From positions 13,160,464 through 13,224,463 of the forward strand of contig NC_046647.1 in the NCBI RefSeq assembly GCF_900324485.2: 64,000 nt of DNA. The letters are read 5' to 3'. Position numbers and translations under genes: made by a program. The notes beneath the pieces are model-generated. The model did not search any database and had not been told where the DNA came from. It saw nothing but the letters and a program-made list of their open reading frames with translations. This document shows, piece by piece, positions 12,546 to 24,352 of this stretch. Each line of letters starts with the position of its first letter. Position 1 is the stretch's first letter. The DNA is from Mastacembelus armatus. Lineage: Eukaryota > Chordata > Actinopteri > Synbranchiformes > Mastacembelidae.

Positions 12546-13934
12546 ACTGTGAATCACTGCCAAACAAGCTGACATGGCACTTATGAGTCCTCAAGCGAAG
12601 CCTCAGGGCAGAGGATCAGCTGCGGGATGTTGCCACTAAAATCTAGAGACTTTAGTTTAAAATAACCGACAGTCCATCCAGGCGAGTGGCCTTACCGTAA
12701 ATATTTAATACAGGTCAACTGATTATCGTTCCGCATGGATCCATTAACCATATGATCCGCATTATGGACGGTCTGGCCAAAGATTTTCAATTTTATTTAT
12801 TTCACCCTAATAAATGATTTCAACCTAAAATAAGCTTTGAAACTGTTATAATATTAAAATCTATGAAATCTGTTTGTGAAATTTGTGAAATCTCACACCT
12901 TTTAATTGTATTACAGTTCACAGTGTTTTTGAATGATCTTAAGTGGTTATTAAATTTTCAGGACATTTTTCAAGTAAAAATGCCAAACATTTCATGGTTG
13001 GAGCTTTTTAAATGTGAGGATAAACAGTTATTTTCATTATTGATTAATCTGCTGATTGATTGTTTGTTGTTTTTCGTTAAACATCAGAAAATCGTGGAGA
13101 AAAAGTCCCAACTTCCTGGTTTAAAGTGAGATTAGTCTGTAATTCTACTCATTACTTTAACTAAAAATATCAACCGGCTACAGTGTTAAAATAGTGTCTC
13201 CTATATATATTTATGAGTTTTTATTGATCCCTCATTATGGAAGTAATTACTCTGATTGCTGCCTGAAAGCCGGTGATGCATTCATACACTCATGCATTAC
13301 TGATAGATAAAAGCTGCTTACTTGGGTAATTTTAAGTCTGTATCTACTGTCCTGTCAGCATGCAGGTTGTCATTCAGCGGTACACTATAGTACAGTGCTG
13401 TTTGTTGAGCGTTGCAGACCTTTGGAGCTGTAGAGAGTACATGACATGCTGTGCTGTGGTGAGCATGTCAAAAAGGCCAAAGGGCACAAACATGAAAAGT
13501 GGTTCATCTGTGCATGAGTCTGTCTGTGAGAGAGGAACTTACTTCATCCGCTTGTTTTGTATGAAACTGGGATGTTTAGTGGCTTAATGTTTTTGTCTTA
13601 GTTTCATTTTATTTTAAGACATGACATGCAGAGAAGAGATGACATGCACTTGCCATAGGCTGGGTTTTAGTCATTTACTCAGAGGTTTAAGTTGTTTTTT
13701 TATGTAAAAATGTAGTTTCAGCTGCTAAGGATTTGTTGTTTTTATCTGTTTTATAACATCTAGGACTAAAACCAACAATTGATTTGATTGGTGATTAAGA
13801 ATTTATTCTACAAAAAAATCAAATTTTGAACAATGTCAGCCATAATTGCCTGAGGTGAAGTCTTCAGATTATGTATTTGTCTGAGCAGCAGTGCAAAACT
13901 TAAAAGATATTTGTGCTTATGTCTATGCAGCAGC

Positions 13935-15563
13935 ATGGCACCGTCGAAGGACAGCGTGGCTGCCTGGAGCTGTAAGCAGGTTGCTCAGTGGCTGCATGAA
14001 GAAGGATTTGGGGAGTATGAGGAGTTATTGTGCACCCAGCACCGCCTGGATGGCCCCAGCCTGCTGGCACTGACGGAAGCAGACCTGCGGGGTCCTCCGC
14101 TGGGCCTCATGGTGCTGGGAGACATTAAGAGGTTGACCTTAGCCCTTCGCCATCTCCAGAGACAGAACCAGGCCCAGCTGGAGGAGCTGGGTCTCAGGCC
14201 CCCAGACAGCCTCCCTACAGAGCCCTCTTTGGGCCCCATCGGGGTTGAGTGGAGCTGTGACGGAGCTGACAGGAGGTTTAACTTTGGTGATCGCTTGAGT
14301 AACGGGACTGAGCTGCGGCTGAGGAACGGTGATAGGCCTGGATACAGTCCAGGAGTGGTACTTTGTCATACACACTCGAATGGGAGGTGTAGGCAGCACC
14401 TGGCTGGTAGACTGGACCCTGAGGTGTGGAAGACAGTTATCAGTTCCATATATGTCTTTTTGGTGTTTGGATTCACATCTTTTGTCATGGTGATTGTGCA
14501 CGAGCGGGTTCCAGACATGAGGACTTACCCACCACTGCCTGATATATTCCTGGACAGGTAGAGACTATATATCTCAGTGTTTTCCACTAATAATCACCAG
14601 TAAATCCCTACTTGAAGATTCCAGTTGCATGTTACACTGATTCAGATGTTTTTGTGTTTTGATAGTGTTCCAAGAATCCCTTGGGCTTTTGCAATGGCTG
14701 AAGCCTGTGGTCTCATCCTGTGTTACATGTTTCTGTTGATCCTGCTCCTTCACAAACACAGGTAGTCCAGGTTTGCAGTCATTCTTGTCAATGGTACAGT
14801 ATGTGTGCAAATACTCAGCATTACTCCATAGGTTTAGTCCTCAGAAATGATGAATATTGTATACATATTTTTCATGTGTCCAATCTAAGCTCAATTTTGT
14901 GTCTCCTTCAGGTCCATTCTCTTCAGACGGTTGTGTTCTTTGATGGGAACTGTGTTTTTGCTTCGTTGCTGCACCATGTTTGTCACCTCGCTCTCTGTTC
15001 CCGGGCAGCACCTGAAGTGTGCCAGTAAGGTGAGAAGCACATCTGAAATTCTGTGCAGATTAGATAATGTTTGTCATTTCTGTCTTTTCATGAGCGATGA
15101 CATCGTGTATTCACAACATGACAAACATGAGAACAGGAGTTTTATGTTCCCCAGACATATGGTGATACATGGGGGAAGATACAGAGGGCAATGGCGATCT
15201 GGAGTGGATTTGGGATGACTCTGACTGGTGTCCAAACATGTGGAGACTATATGTTCAGTGGACACACTGTTGTCATCACACTGCTCAACTTTTTTGTGAC
15301 TGAATGTAGGTGTTGATACTTTTGTTTACCTTAATAATGTTTGACTTATTCTATATTTTTCCTGTCATTGAATCCCATGAAAAGATTAAAAACAAGTATG
15401 TAGTTTGAGTTCTGAAACATTTGTTGGGGACTATTTTTAGCAGGTACATCTTATTTAATAGGTTTTGTACAATAGTAGAGCTGTATGCTACAAAGATATA
15501 CTGTATCAAGTTTTGGCTTCACATGCAAATTGTCTTTATTTGGATTTGCAGACACTGTTAAAA

Positions 15564-15652
<89 letters not shown>

Positions 15653-15989
15653 ATTTATCCTCAAATGATTCCTTTCAATCACAGACACTCCACAAACCTG
15701 GAATCTGATTCACACTATCTCCTGGGTGTTGAACCTGTTTGGGATCTTCTTCATCCTGGCGGCTCACGAGCACTACTCCATCGACGTGTTCATCGCTTTC
15801 TACATCACTACCCGCCTCTTCCTCTACTACCACACCTTAGCCAACACCCGCGCCTACCAGCAGAGCCGAAGGGCACGCATTTGGTTTCCCATGTTCTCTT
15901 TCTTCGAGTGCAATGTGAACGGGCCTGTCCCCAACCAGTATCACTGGCCCTTTAACAAACCTGCCTTTATGAAAACTCTGATTGGCTAG
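13935..15989 (+). CDS. samd8: sphingomyelin synthase-related protein 1 (SMSr)
   Basis: ER membrane enzyme that makes ceramide phosphoethanolamine and limits ER ceramide. Coding exons: 13935-14557, 14666-14761, 14912-15029, 15155-15305 and 15685-15989; all GT-AG; 430 residues (human 415). Order: SAM domain at about residues 8-72 ([30 protein letters not shown]); a variable linker; then the first membrane segment from about 160 ([20 protein letters not shown]) and the conserved loop [18 protein letters not shown]. Catalytic triad by family rule: H316 in [10 protein letters not shown], and H359 and D363 in [10 protein letters not shown]. The C-terminus ([14 protein letters not shown] ... LIG) is almost identical to human. 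The start is supported by the acceptor CTATGCAG four bases before ATG; an in-frame upstream ATG lies in the intron. Intron 4 carries a long compound microsatellite. Confidence 0.96.
15559..15649 (+). repeat. compound A(n)-(TA)n-(CA)n microsatellite in samd8 last intron
   Basis: An A-run, about 14 TA units and then about 25 CA units lie end to end and stop 35 bases before the acceptor of the final samd8 exon (15685). Confidence 0.9.
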
Positions 15990-17400
15990 ACTGTCCTCTC
16001 ACAGCTCAGCAGCCACATATTAAAGCATCAATCCAAAATCCTGGACTTCTTATCTTTTGATGCTGGTTTATTATGTGGGAGTTTTATACACTTATTTGTA
16101 TAAATGGTTGATCCTTAATGTGTTACCTTATGTCTAAAGTTAATTTGACTTGACTTATTTGATTTAAATCAGTAGCTGGTCAGCTTACCTTAGCACTAAG
16201 CACCCATTCAATGGCAAACAGCTCACATCACTTAAAATTACCTAAATTGACTTACAAGCAATCCACTTACACATTATACTTCATTTAGGTCTGTACAAAA
16301 AACTAAGAATATAACCTTCTGTAAAGCCACAACTTAATATCATTACTAATATCACAGCACTAAATTGTAAACATACAATGTTTAATATTGTAAGTCTTTT
16401 TTTTTTTTTATTGGTACCATACAGAGCCAGGCTGGCTGTTTCCGTCTTCACAGCCGGTGCTAAGCTAAGCTAACCAGCTACTTATTACTTCATCATTAAT
16501 GGAATGAAATGAAAGCAGTGTCTAACAAATCAGAATTAAAACTGTTGACTTAAATCTGATTGCCAAGTTAACAAAACAAAATCGCCTGTGATTCTTAGAG
16601 TTTGTTTTTTTTTGGCCTTTTTCTAAAAATCACTTCATTGTTCACTTTATGGGGATGTTCAAGGTTCACTAATGCTTTGGGCTGTTAGTCTGTCTCTGTG
16701 TTCGCTCAATAAACTGATCAGGCTTTACAATTGTAATGCAGGTTGACACTTTAGTTGTCACTTCTTAGGATGTCACTGTGATAAAAGTTCATATGTTTTG
16801 CTACAAAGAGATTGGACACCTGTTTGGTAACTGCTGCCAAAAGAGCACTTAATTTTTTTTGTTGTTTTTACAGGAAAAACACTTTGGTCTGTATTGATTG
16901 TTTTATTGTTATGTTTAATTATGTCAACACTGGGATAGTCTCACTTTCTACATTCACTTTTTTTTTTACCCTTTTCTTTATCTTAATATGAAACTGTGTC
17001 CTCTCTTTTGCAGATTGTTAATTTTGTAATGAGTATTGAAACACATACAACTGGATTTTATATAGAGTTTATTGTCCTTTTATTTTACAGTAGAGACTGA
17101 CTTTTCATTATTACAGTTATCGACAAACAGCAGGATAACAACATTTCAGAAGTATTTATTCTTTACTGCATCATTGTGACATCCAAACTATATTATTTGT
17201 AATGTTTACAATTTGTAGCTTTATGCAACAAGTCTCAATGCAACATATCCGCCTCTGCCTTTTGGCTTGACACTAAAAGTTTACAGATAAGGAAGACCAT
17301 TTTTATATTTTTAGACTGACTGTTTCTTTGGCTGCCTTTTCACTAATGTCCTTCTTTTTGCATTTGTTGAATAAAGTGGATTGTAAAATTAAAAATCCGG
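15990..17400 (+). other. samd8 3' UTR region
   Basis: Non-coding, AT-rich. AATAAA occurs near 16707 and again near 17370, so one or both may end samd8 transcripts. No other gene seen. Confidence 0.45.
16190..16495. repeat. fragment of a dispersed fish repeat (TTAGCTTAGC type)
   Basis: Contains CATACAGAGCCAGGCTGGCTG and GCTAAGCTAAGCTAACCAGCT, phrases I recall as part of a common unclassified teleost repeat. A second degenerate copy is at about 39525-39715 in reverse order. Edges are uncertain. Confidence 0.35.
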
Positions 17401-17837
17401 CTTCTTTTGAGTCAGCAAAAAAATGGCTGTATTTAAACAGAATTTCTAATAAATAAACACATGATTTCACAAGCTGTGCCTTTAATATGCAATATGTGTG
17501 TGTTGGGGCTGATTGCTCTGTGTCATTCTGACTGCTTCTTCCAGGTGTTCGTCAGAGATTTGAATGAACCTCCAAAAAGGTGTGTTGAACTCATGTGAGA
17601 ATAGAAAGCCGCATTTTACAGTTCCCAATGTGTGCAAAACCATCTGAGGAGAGTGAGCTGCAAAGGGGTCCTTCATCAGTCAGACAAGAAAAAACATTTT
17701 AACCCCAACTGAACACACTACAAAGTGATAAATACTATGCTAAACTGTACATTAGTGCAAGGAAAGTGTACATTTAGGTGCTGGATAATAACAGGTTTGA
17801 ATATTAACAAAATAAATGTGCAATGAACATATGGATA

Positions 17838-18122
17838 ATGTAATGGGATGTTCTCCATTATGTTCAGCACTTCTTGCAGCATCCTTTCCATGCCCAACTC
17901 TATTACTCTATTGCTCCAGAGAAGCCTTCAGCACAGAGCCAACCTTCCTGATCAGTTTGTTTAGTTTGCTGGTGTCACCGTCTCTGGTGCTGCTGCCACG
18001 GCAGATAGCAGTGAAGAATATTGCACTGGCCACCTTCAACATCTTGCTGCAAACATTAAAGGACCTGAGTTTCCTAAAGAAGAAGAGACTGCTCCCTTCA
18101 CTCATACAGCCTCTGTGCTACA
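17838..18122 (-). mobile_element. LINE fragment, C-terminal reverse-transcriptase ORF remnant
   Basis: On the minus strand the frame reads SLFFFRKLRSFNVCSKML then FFTAICRGSS and KLNKLIRKVGSV, matching the pattern FLRRLRSFNVC...CWGG...RLDKLVRKAGSV found near the end of ORF2 in many fish non-LTR elements. The intact stretch is about 65 codons; the rest is too diverged to follow. It is a 5'-truncated fossil copy between samd8 and the NPY receptor gene. Confidence 0.7.
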
Positions 18123-18459
18123 TTTAGATACAATAACCAACAGTACCAATAAACATATACAGGTACATACGGTACCAATGAGCACATACTAATTAACATT
18201 GCTCTGTGTCTTACTTATGTTTTAAATCATTATTGTAAAATTAAATTAAATCTGCTCCAACCCTGTTTCTTCTTGCCTGAGCTATGTTGCTTTAACAGCA
18301 ACAGCAGCAGGTGTCATTTTCAGGATGTAATTGAATGAATCCACCACTGTGTGACAGCAGAGATTGGTGCTCAGAGGTTGTCTGGCACCCAATGGGCTCT
18401 AACAGCCCAATAATAGCTGCGCTCCTCTCACCACTGTCTCTTACAGAAATGCTATGGTT

Positions 18460-18572
18460 GTGATGATGTTAAGCTCCTTCTCCAACTCTCCTCTCTGTGG
18501 ATTCACACCTGTTCAGAGCATCGTTTTCTCAGTCATCTTGGCATCACGGACTTCATTCAGCCAACCCACCAT
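18460..18572 (+). other. candidate leader exon of the NPY receptor gene
   Basis: A stretch with a strong donor (CCACCAT/GTGAGT at 18573) lies 2.7 kb upstream of the receptor coding exon. That coding exon has its own acceptor (TTTGTCTCAG/ATGCGTG near 21234), so an upstream non-coding exon is expected, as in other NPY receptor genes. The pairing is inferred. From 18573 to 20512 and from 20921 to 21233 nothing else was recognised. Confidence 0.3.
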
Positions 18573-20512
18573 GTGAGTTCTTTATTTTTACACACAATAA
18601 CGATCTTTGTGACACCAAATCAGTCTCTTTTAGCCAGTTATGAACATTTATGCTATGGTCTTTATTGTCAGCTTATAGGTTTATATACATGTTGTTTTGT
18701 GTATTGTATGTCTCTTCCTTTGTGGTTGAATGATGCATTTTTATAAAAATAATCAGTACTTTTTTCTGAGAATCTGCATCCAATTTCAGCTGAAAAACTA
18801 GAAAACAATGGGAACTCTGGAAAAAATAATGTGTACCTGATATTCATGCATGTTTTATATACTGTTTGGAATGATGGAGAATTACATTCTTATGAGCAGA
18901 TAAGAAAAATAAGGCTTTGGTCATTATCTTAGGTTGAGCACACCACACAGTGCCTGCTGTATTATCCTGCTCCTCCACATGCATGAAGCACACCATATAA
19001 AAATTGTTTCTGAATAATCCCACTGGCTGAGCATCGGTATGGAAATACTCTTTCAGATTTGTACAGAATGAATTCTCAGTGACGGATTCCAGTAAGAGGT
19101 AACATTCTGGTCTGGTGTAAACCTTTAATGCATAAAGGAAAATTGGCTTTTAAAAATATCCCAAAAGGGGAAAAAGCATCGCTATGCATAAGAATCTTTG
19201 TGGACACATATATTTCAATGAATGGATATGAAGTGGAAGTGTCGGTCTTTCCTTTTGTCTGTAAAGCACACTTGTAAGCTGCCTCCTTGGGTATATCATT
19301 TTCTTATATATTTATTATAATTATATAATTTTATTATATTATTTATAATTAATTGTCCAACTGATATCTCCACCCCTCCACCACACCCCTCAAAAGAAAC
19401 ATTTTACCATAAAGTACAAGAAAACATGTATCATAACCGATAACATCCTAATATAGCATAATATATTAATCAACTTGACAGATAAGAAATATCTGAAACT
19501 GTGAGGCACTGTGACAGAATGATTTATTAGCCACCACAGAAATAATATTTGAAGGAAATCTTAATGTCAATGTAGGTCGAAAGGTTAAGAAGTGAAAATC
19601 TTTCTTGTATAATACAACTGCTCTCAGAACAATACAGAAGAGGAAACCAAGGTAAATTTGTTCCAAGGCCAATCATATTCAACCATTCTTTCATTTCTCT
19701 GTCAGAGCATGGAGACCACTTTGCTGATGCAGAAAAAAAGAATATGATAGAAGCACAGCGGTGCCAGGTCACAGTGTTCCTTCTCCTGCAGAGATTTTGC
19801 TCTGGAGGGGCCTAATCACAATTACACAATTTAAGTAGTTATGCATGTGCTTCCTACAGTGTAACAGCACTGTAACATAACAGGTTCAGATTCACCTACT
19901 GATGGGACATTTTTCTTTGTTTTTCCTGCTGGTGTGTATAGTTCCTCTACTCTGCTACAGCTGCTTGTTACATATGGTCACATTACACTTGGTTTTTCTC
20001 CCTGAACAAAGGGTGATCGATGCTGTGCCACCGTGCCTGCAGCTCACTCACACACTGACAGAATAGGTTAGTAATGATGCAGTGTGAAGTGACTGATAGC
20101 TAAGTGTGTGTACTGTTAATGGAAAGTGACAGGCTCATTTTCTTCACGATGCTGGTATTCACGACACATGGCAGAGGTTTCAGGGAAGAAAGCTAGAATC
20201 CATTTTTAGGATTTTGACAATGTCATGCCCTTTCACGTCGACACAATACTTCATTTATTGTGTTCATGAAAAATAGACTTCTCTGCTCCAATGTAGGCAT
20301 AGTAATTTTATTGTCATTAAGCTATTATGTTCATACTTGAAACCTGACTGGAGGATTCACTTGTGAGAGGAAAAGTGACATGTCTGAGATCTTAAGATAG
20401 ATGAATAATTGAAGAGAATGGGAAAATGTTACTACAGACAAAGACTTGAAACTAGTTTGTGCAACTGCCTAATGCAAAATGCCAAAACTGCAGTACCTTA
20501 AATTAATTCTCC

Positions 20513-20920
20513 ATCCATCCATCCATCCATCCATCCATCCATCCATCCATCCATCCATCCATCCATCCATCCATCCATTTTCTATACGCGCTTATTCCTT
20601 AACCAGGGTCACGGGGACCTGCCGGAGCCTATCCCAGCTCTCTTTCAGGTGGAAGGCAGGGGTACACCCTGGACAGGTCACCAGTCCATCACAGGGCCAC
20701 ATATAGACACACAAAGACAAACAACCTCACACACTCACACTCACTCCTATGGGCAATTTAGAGTCACCAATCAACCTGACATACATGTTTTTGGACTGTG
20801 GGAGGAAACCAGAGTACCTGGAGAAAACCCACATAAGCACAGGGAGAACATGCAAACATACAGAAAGGCTGTGTTGCGAACCCACGATCTGCTCGCTGTG
20901 AGGCAACAGTGCTAACCCCC
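20513..20920 (-). mobile_element. retroposon 3' tail with (ATGG)n end, copy A
   Basis: Read on the minus strand it runs from a region like GTTCTCCCTGTG through GGGTTTTCTCCAGGTACTC, TCCCACAGTCCAAAAACATG, CCTGTCCAGGGTGTACCCC and GGGATAGGCTCC, and ends in about 17 ATGG units (20513-20578). This is a very common teleost repeat; I read it as the 3' end of an L2-clade-type non-LTR element or a SINE sharing its tail. Two shorter copies occur at 35490 and 60661. Confidence 0.65.
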
Positions 20921-21303
20921 ATGCTGCCTAAATTCATTCTTTGTTAATTTAAACTGTTTAACGATCTGTTAAATTTCCTTTTTTTCCCCTTTCATTTATA
21001 TGCAGCGTCTTTAAACAAAAACAATATTTTGTGGGCAATCAACCCTAGAACCCCAAAATTACATCAACCCTGATCTGAGCCGACCATTTACATTAGCAAT
21101 GCTGCCTTTCCTTCACTCTGTGCTCAGTAACACTTCTATTTTAACAGATCCTTTTGGCCTATGGGAGCAATTGCTTTGCGAGTAAAAAATGTATTTTTTC
21201 TGTCTCCTACTGCTTTCTCTTTCTTTGTCTCAGATGCGTGTTTTCGGAAGGTTGGGATGGATGGTTTGATCCTGGGGGCTGCTGACACTGAATTCTTGAT
21301 GAG

Positions 21304-22656
21304 ATGTCCTTGAGTGGCAGCACGGGCCAGTCTTCTTCGTCAGCAACAGCTCTGCCTCTGTCCTTCAACAGCTCCACCTCTCAGCAGTCCCTACCATGGG
21401 AGGAGGAAAGAACTAGTCATGAGTCTGTGCAGGAGTGGCTAGGGAATAAGACCCAGCTCCTCTCAGACCTCTCTGTTCTTGGGCATGATGAGCAGTGCCA
21501 CATGTCTCCTGTCCTCACAGTGTGTCTAGTGGTCTGGTACAGCATTACAATGATGCTGGGCCTGGTAGGGAACATCTGCTTGATTTGCATCATTGCCCGA
21601 CGAAAAGAAAAAGTCAATGTCACCAGTATTTTCATATGCAACCTGTCATTCTCTGACATTCTGGTGTGCGTGTTCTGTCTTCCCTTCACTGTCATATACA
21701 CAATAATGGACCACTGGGTGTTTGGGTCACTGTTATGCCGGCTGGTGCCATTCATCCAGTGTGTGTCTGTGAGTGTGTCAGTGCTGTCTTTGGTTTTCAT
21801 TGCACTTGAAAGACATCAGCTCATCATTAACCCCTCTGGATGGAAGCCGAGCATTCCTCAGGCCTACGTGGCAGTCATTTTCATTTGGATTCTGGCCTGC
21901 TTCACCTCGTCACCGTTCTTGGTCTTTCAGCTGCTCACAAATGAGCCTTACACCAATGTAATCCTGCCTCAGACTCTATCCCATCACCAAGCCTCTCCTC
22001 AAGCTTCTCTCAATGAATCTCCACCTCAATCTGCCACATACTCACACAAAAACATATCTGTGCTTCCAAGTTCATACCGTACCGTTTTTTCTTATCTCCC
22101 TGCCTCTCCACATATGGAAGCCTGTCTGGAGCGGTGGCCATCTCAGCAGCACAGGCTCGCTTACACCACATGGCTCCTGCTATTCCAGTACTGTGGTCCA
22201 CTGCTGTTGGTCTTGCTCTGTTATGTTAGAGTTTTTGTGCGCCTTCACCACCGCAAAGACATGCTGGATCGGGCCAGGACCCCAGAGAGCCAGCGCATGA
22301 CCAACAGCCGTCGAATCAACATCATGCTGGTCGCCCTCATAACAGCCTTTGCCCTCTGCTGGTTGCCTCTCACCATCTTCAACGTGGTGTCAGACTGGAA
22401 CCAGGAGGCTCTGCCTATCTGCCACCACAACCTGCTGTTTTCCCTTTGCCACCTGCTGGCCATGTCCTCCACCTGCATCAACCCCATCATCTACGGCTTC
22501 CTCAACTCCAACTTTCGGCAGGAGGTGAGAGAGGTGCTCCTGCATTGCCGCTGCTGCCCACAAGAAGAAGAGTGTGAGAATTTCCCAATGTCCACTGTGC
22601 ACATTGAAATGTCCCGCACATCTGTGCCTATCAACGGCAGGAGCAATTCTGTTTGA
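21304..22656 (+). CDS. npy4r: neuropeptide Y/pancreatic polypeptide receptor, Y1 subfamily, probably Y4
   Basis: Class A GPCR of the Y1 subfamily; 450 residues in one coding exon. Seven membrane segments: about 70-98, 108-132, 146-168, 186-209, 287-311, 336-362 and 374-398. Landmarks: D118 in TM2 (FSDIL), ERH at 169-171 in place of DRY, C145 and C274 as the TM3-loop disulphide, CWLPLTIFN in TM6, NPIIY at 393-397, and a Cys cluster at 415-418 likely palmitoylated. N-glycosylation sites near 22 and 48. The tail FPMSTVHIEMS...GRSNSV resembles human Y4 (LPLSTVHTEVS...GRSNPI), and adk/samd8 linkage fits the chromosome-10 homology of NPY4R; Y8 is the alternative. Loop 2 (about 210-286) is unusually long. 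The ATG lies about 70 bases after an acceptor at 21233. Confidence 0.85.
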   Translation: MSLSGSTGQSSSSATALPLSFNSSTSQQSLPWEEERTSHESVQEWLGNKTQLLSDLSVLGHDEQCHMSPVLTVCLVVWYSITMMLGLVGNICLICIIARRKEKVNVTSIFICNLSFSDILVCVFCLPFTVIYTIMDHWVFGSLLCRLVPFIQCVSVSVSVLSLVFIALERHQLIINPSGWKPSIPQAYVAVIFIWILACFTSSPFLVFQLLTNEPYTNVILPQTLSHHQASPQASLNESPPQSATYSHKNISVLPSSYRTVFSYLPASPHMEACLERWPSQQHRLAYTTWLLLFQYCGPLLLVLLCYVRVFVRLHHRKDMLDRARTPESQRMTNSRRINIMLVALITAFALCWLPLTIFNVVSDWNQEALPICHHNLLFSLCHLLAMSSTCINPIIYGFLNSNFRQEVREVLLHCRCCPQEEECENFPMSTVHIEMSRTSVPINGRSNSV

Positions 22657-24240
22657 CTTCAATGCTCTAACCTAAAAGATACTGCTATAGTAGGATGTAG
22701 CCACGTAAAATGTAAATTTGTACGACTATCTTATGACATTTGTTTGACTTCTAAGTTCAACAGTTTTGACAGTGGTTTAAAGTGCAACAGTTTTGTTAGT
22801 TATTTGAAACAAAATGTGCAGTTCACTGTCGGTTTTTCTTATTCTGCAGTAACTCAACAAAAAATGGAATGTGCTGCTGTAAAAAACATTAGTTTCTAAA
22901 CAAATGTGTCACTTTAAACTAAGTGGTTTCTATATCCTAATTCCATGCTTCAACCTGTGTATACATTATGTAAGATATACTAATTATTATACTACGCTGC
23001 TTTATTGCAGTTAGAATAAAAAAATCAACAGATATTGATGTTGTAAATCATACAATAAATTCTCACTTTTATGACAAGCTGACTTTATTATAAATCCATT
23101 ATGATTTCACAATCATAAAGCAATTTTTTTTACAAATAGCAATTTTTAATAAATAGCCTACACATATGATTATCCTACAGTCACATGTCAGCATGTCAGA
23201 AGTAAAAAAGGCCTGTTGTTTGATGAGTATCAAAAGACACACAGACTTCCAACCAGTGCTCCCCACCATCATCATCAAAACAACAAAAGAGGGAATATGT
23301 TTTTGCATAAAGTTGTTTTTTTTTTTTTCAGTCCAGTAAAGTTTCAGACTTGGAGGATGGAGCACTGATATGCACACTGCTGGGACACTCTACTATACAG
23401 TATGCTGATGTTTTCATTTAATTTGTTAAGGAACTGTAGGTTGTGCTGAAAAGTAACAGAAATGCATGATCTCAAAAATGATTTCTTTCATCTGTGGACT
23501 GCTGCTGTTGTATTACATTTCTTACCACTTTGTGGAATCAGTGTGTGAACTTAGTGAGGACAAATGCAGGATCTGTCGTGTTTTGTGACTAATGTGACTT
23601 AGAGTGGTCAAGTGTTTATTGGTCATTTATGATGTTGTTAAAGTAAATGTTACTTGAGAGGGGTTTAATAAATAAATCCATAAATTATGTCAAATGTGTG
23701 TACACAAAGCATTTATGTATATTAAAATGTGCTAGTCTACCATTATAGTATGACACCGTTTATCTTTCTTGGTGCATCGGCACAGTGTTTAATAATTGTT
23801 TTGCAAATTTCTCCAATATTGTTCATTCAGAATGGCAAACATGGTGATTAGATAATAATAACTGCATCATCCAAATGATTATGTGGGAGACTGTAGGCCA
23901 ATATAGCCATGGTTTAAATAATAATAAGTGGGATTACCATAATGTATAGTAATATGGACAAAATGTTGTAAATTAAACACTAACATAAAAGTTGGTTCAC
24001 TTTGAATGGTAAGAGACACAATAAGACAAATTAATTCTCTACTTGATAAAAACGTCTCTCCCAAAACAATGTAGCTATCCAATCTGAAAAACCTGACAAA
24101 CCCATATTGCATCTATATAGTATCTTATTCATAAGTTAGTAATGTCGCCTAAAAGATAGAGAGATAGATAGATAAATAGACAGATAAACTTAAATTCAAT
24201 GTTAATACATTTTGATGTTGGGATAAATCTTTTTTTTTAA
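22657..24240. other. NPY receptor 3' UTR and spacer to mcph1
   Basis: AT-rich, no gene recognised. AATAAA near 23054 is a possible poly(A) signal for the receptor gene. A short interrupted GATA-type run lies at about 24160-24186. Confidence 0.45.
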
Positions 24241-24254
24241 ATCACGTTTCCCTT

Positions 24255-24352
24255 TGCCATTGCGTCAGTGAGTGACGTATATTACCAGCCAACCAATGGT
24301 TGTCCTCTGTCCCAGAATGCATTGCTTCACAAACTACAGGCGCCAACGGTAA
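24255..24352 (+). promoter_or_regulatory. mcph1 core promoter with CRE-like, CCAAT, ZNF143-type and E2F-like sites
   Basis: Within 100 bases: TGACGTA (24273-24279), CCAAT (about 24293), CCCAGAATGCATTGC (24311-24325) followed by AACTACAG, which matches the ZNF143/STAF element of TATA-less housekeeping promoters, and GGCGCCAA (24339-24346), E2F-like. These lie about 400 bases upstream of the mcph1 ATG. Site calls are by eye. Confidence 0.6.

Larger units (their letters stand above)
11543..13930. other. divergent intergenic/5' region between dusp13a and samd8
   Basis: Holds the start of dusp13a (-) and the upstream exon and first intron of samd8 (+). No further coding gene was seen; open frames here are short and without family signatures. 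It contains a degenerate dispersed repeat (11799-11975), a CA/GT inverted tract (12397-12545) and a candidate samd8 leader exon. Confidence 0.5.

Noticed and set aside
12347-12594. His-Thr and Cys-Val repeat open frames
   Set aside because: Pure microsatellite translation on the minus strand.
17482-17676. 64-codon minus-strand open frame after samd8
   Set aside because: No recognisable domain or splice context.
19466-19772. Overlapping minus-strand frames between samd8 and the NPY receptor gene
   Set aside because: A weak impression of a non-LTR element C-terminus, but no motif I could defend.
20513-20578. Regular (CCAT)n array considered as a possible CRISPR-like repeat
   Set aside because: It is a four-base microsatellite forming the tail of a retroposon; there are no spacers.
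21417-21800. 127-codon antisense frame in the NPY receptor
   Set aside because: Shadow of the strong plus-strand seven-helix coding frame.
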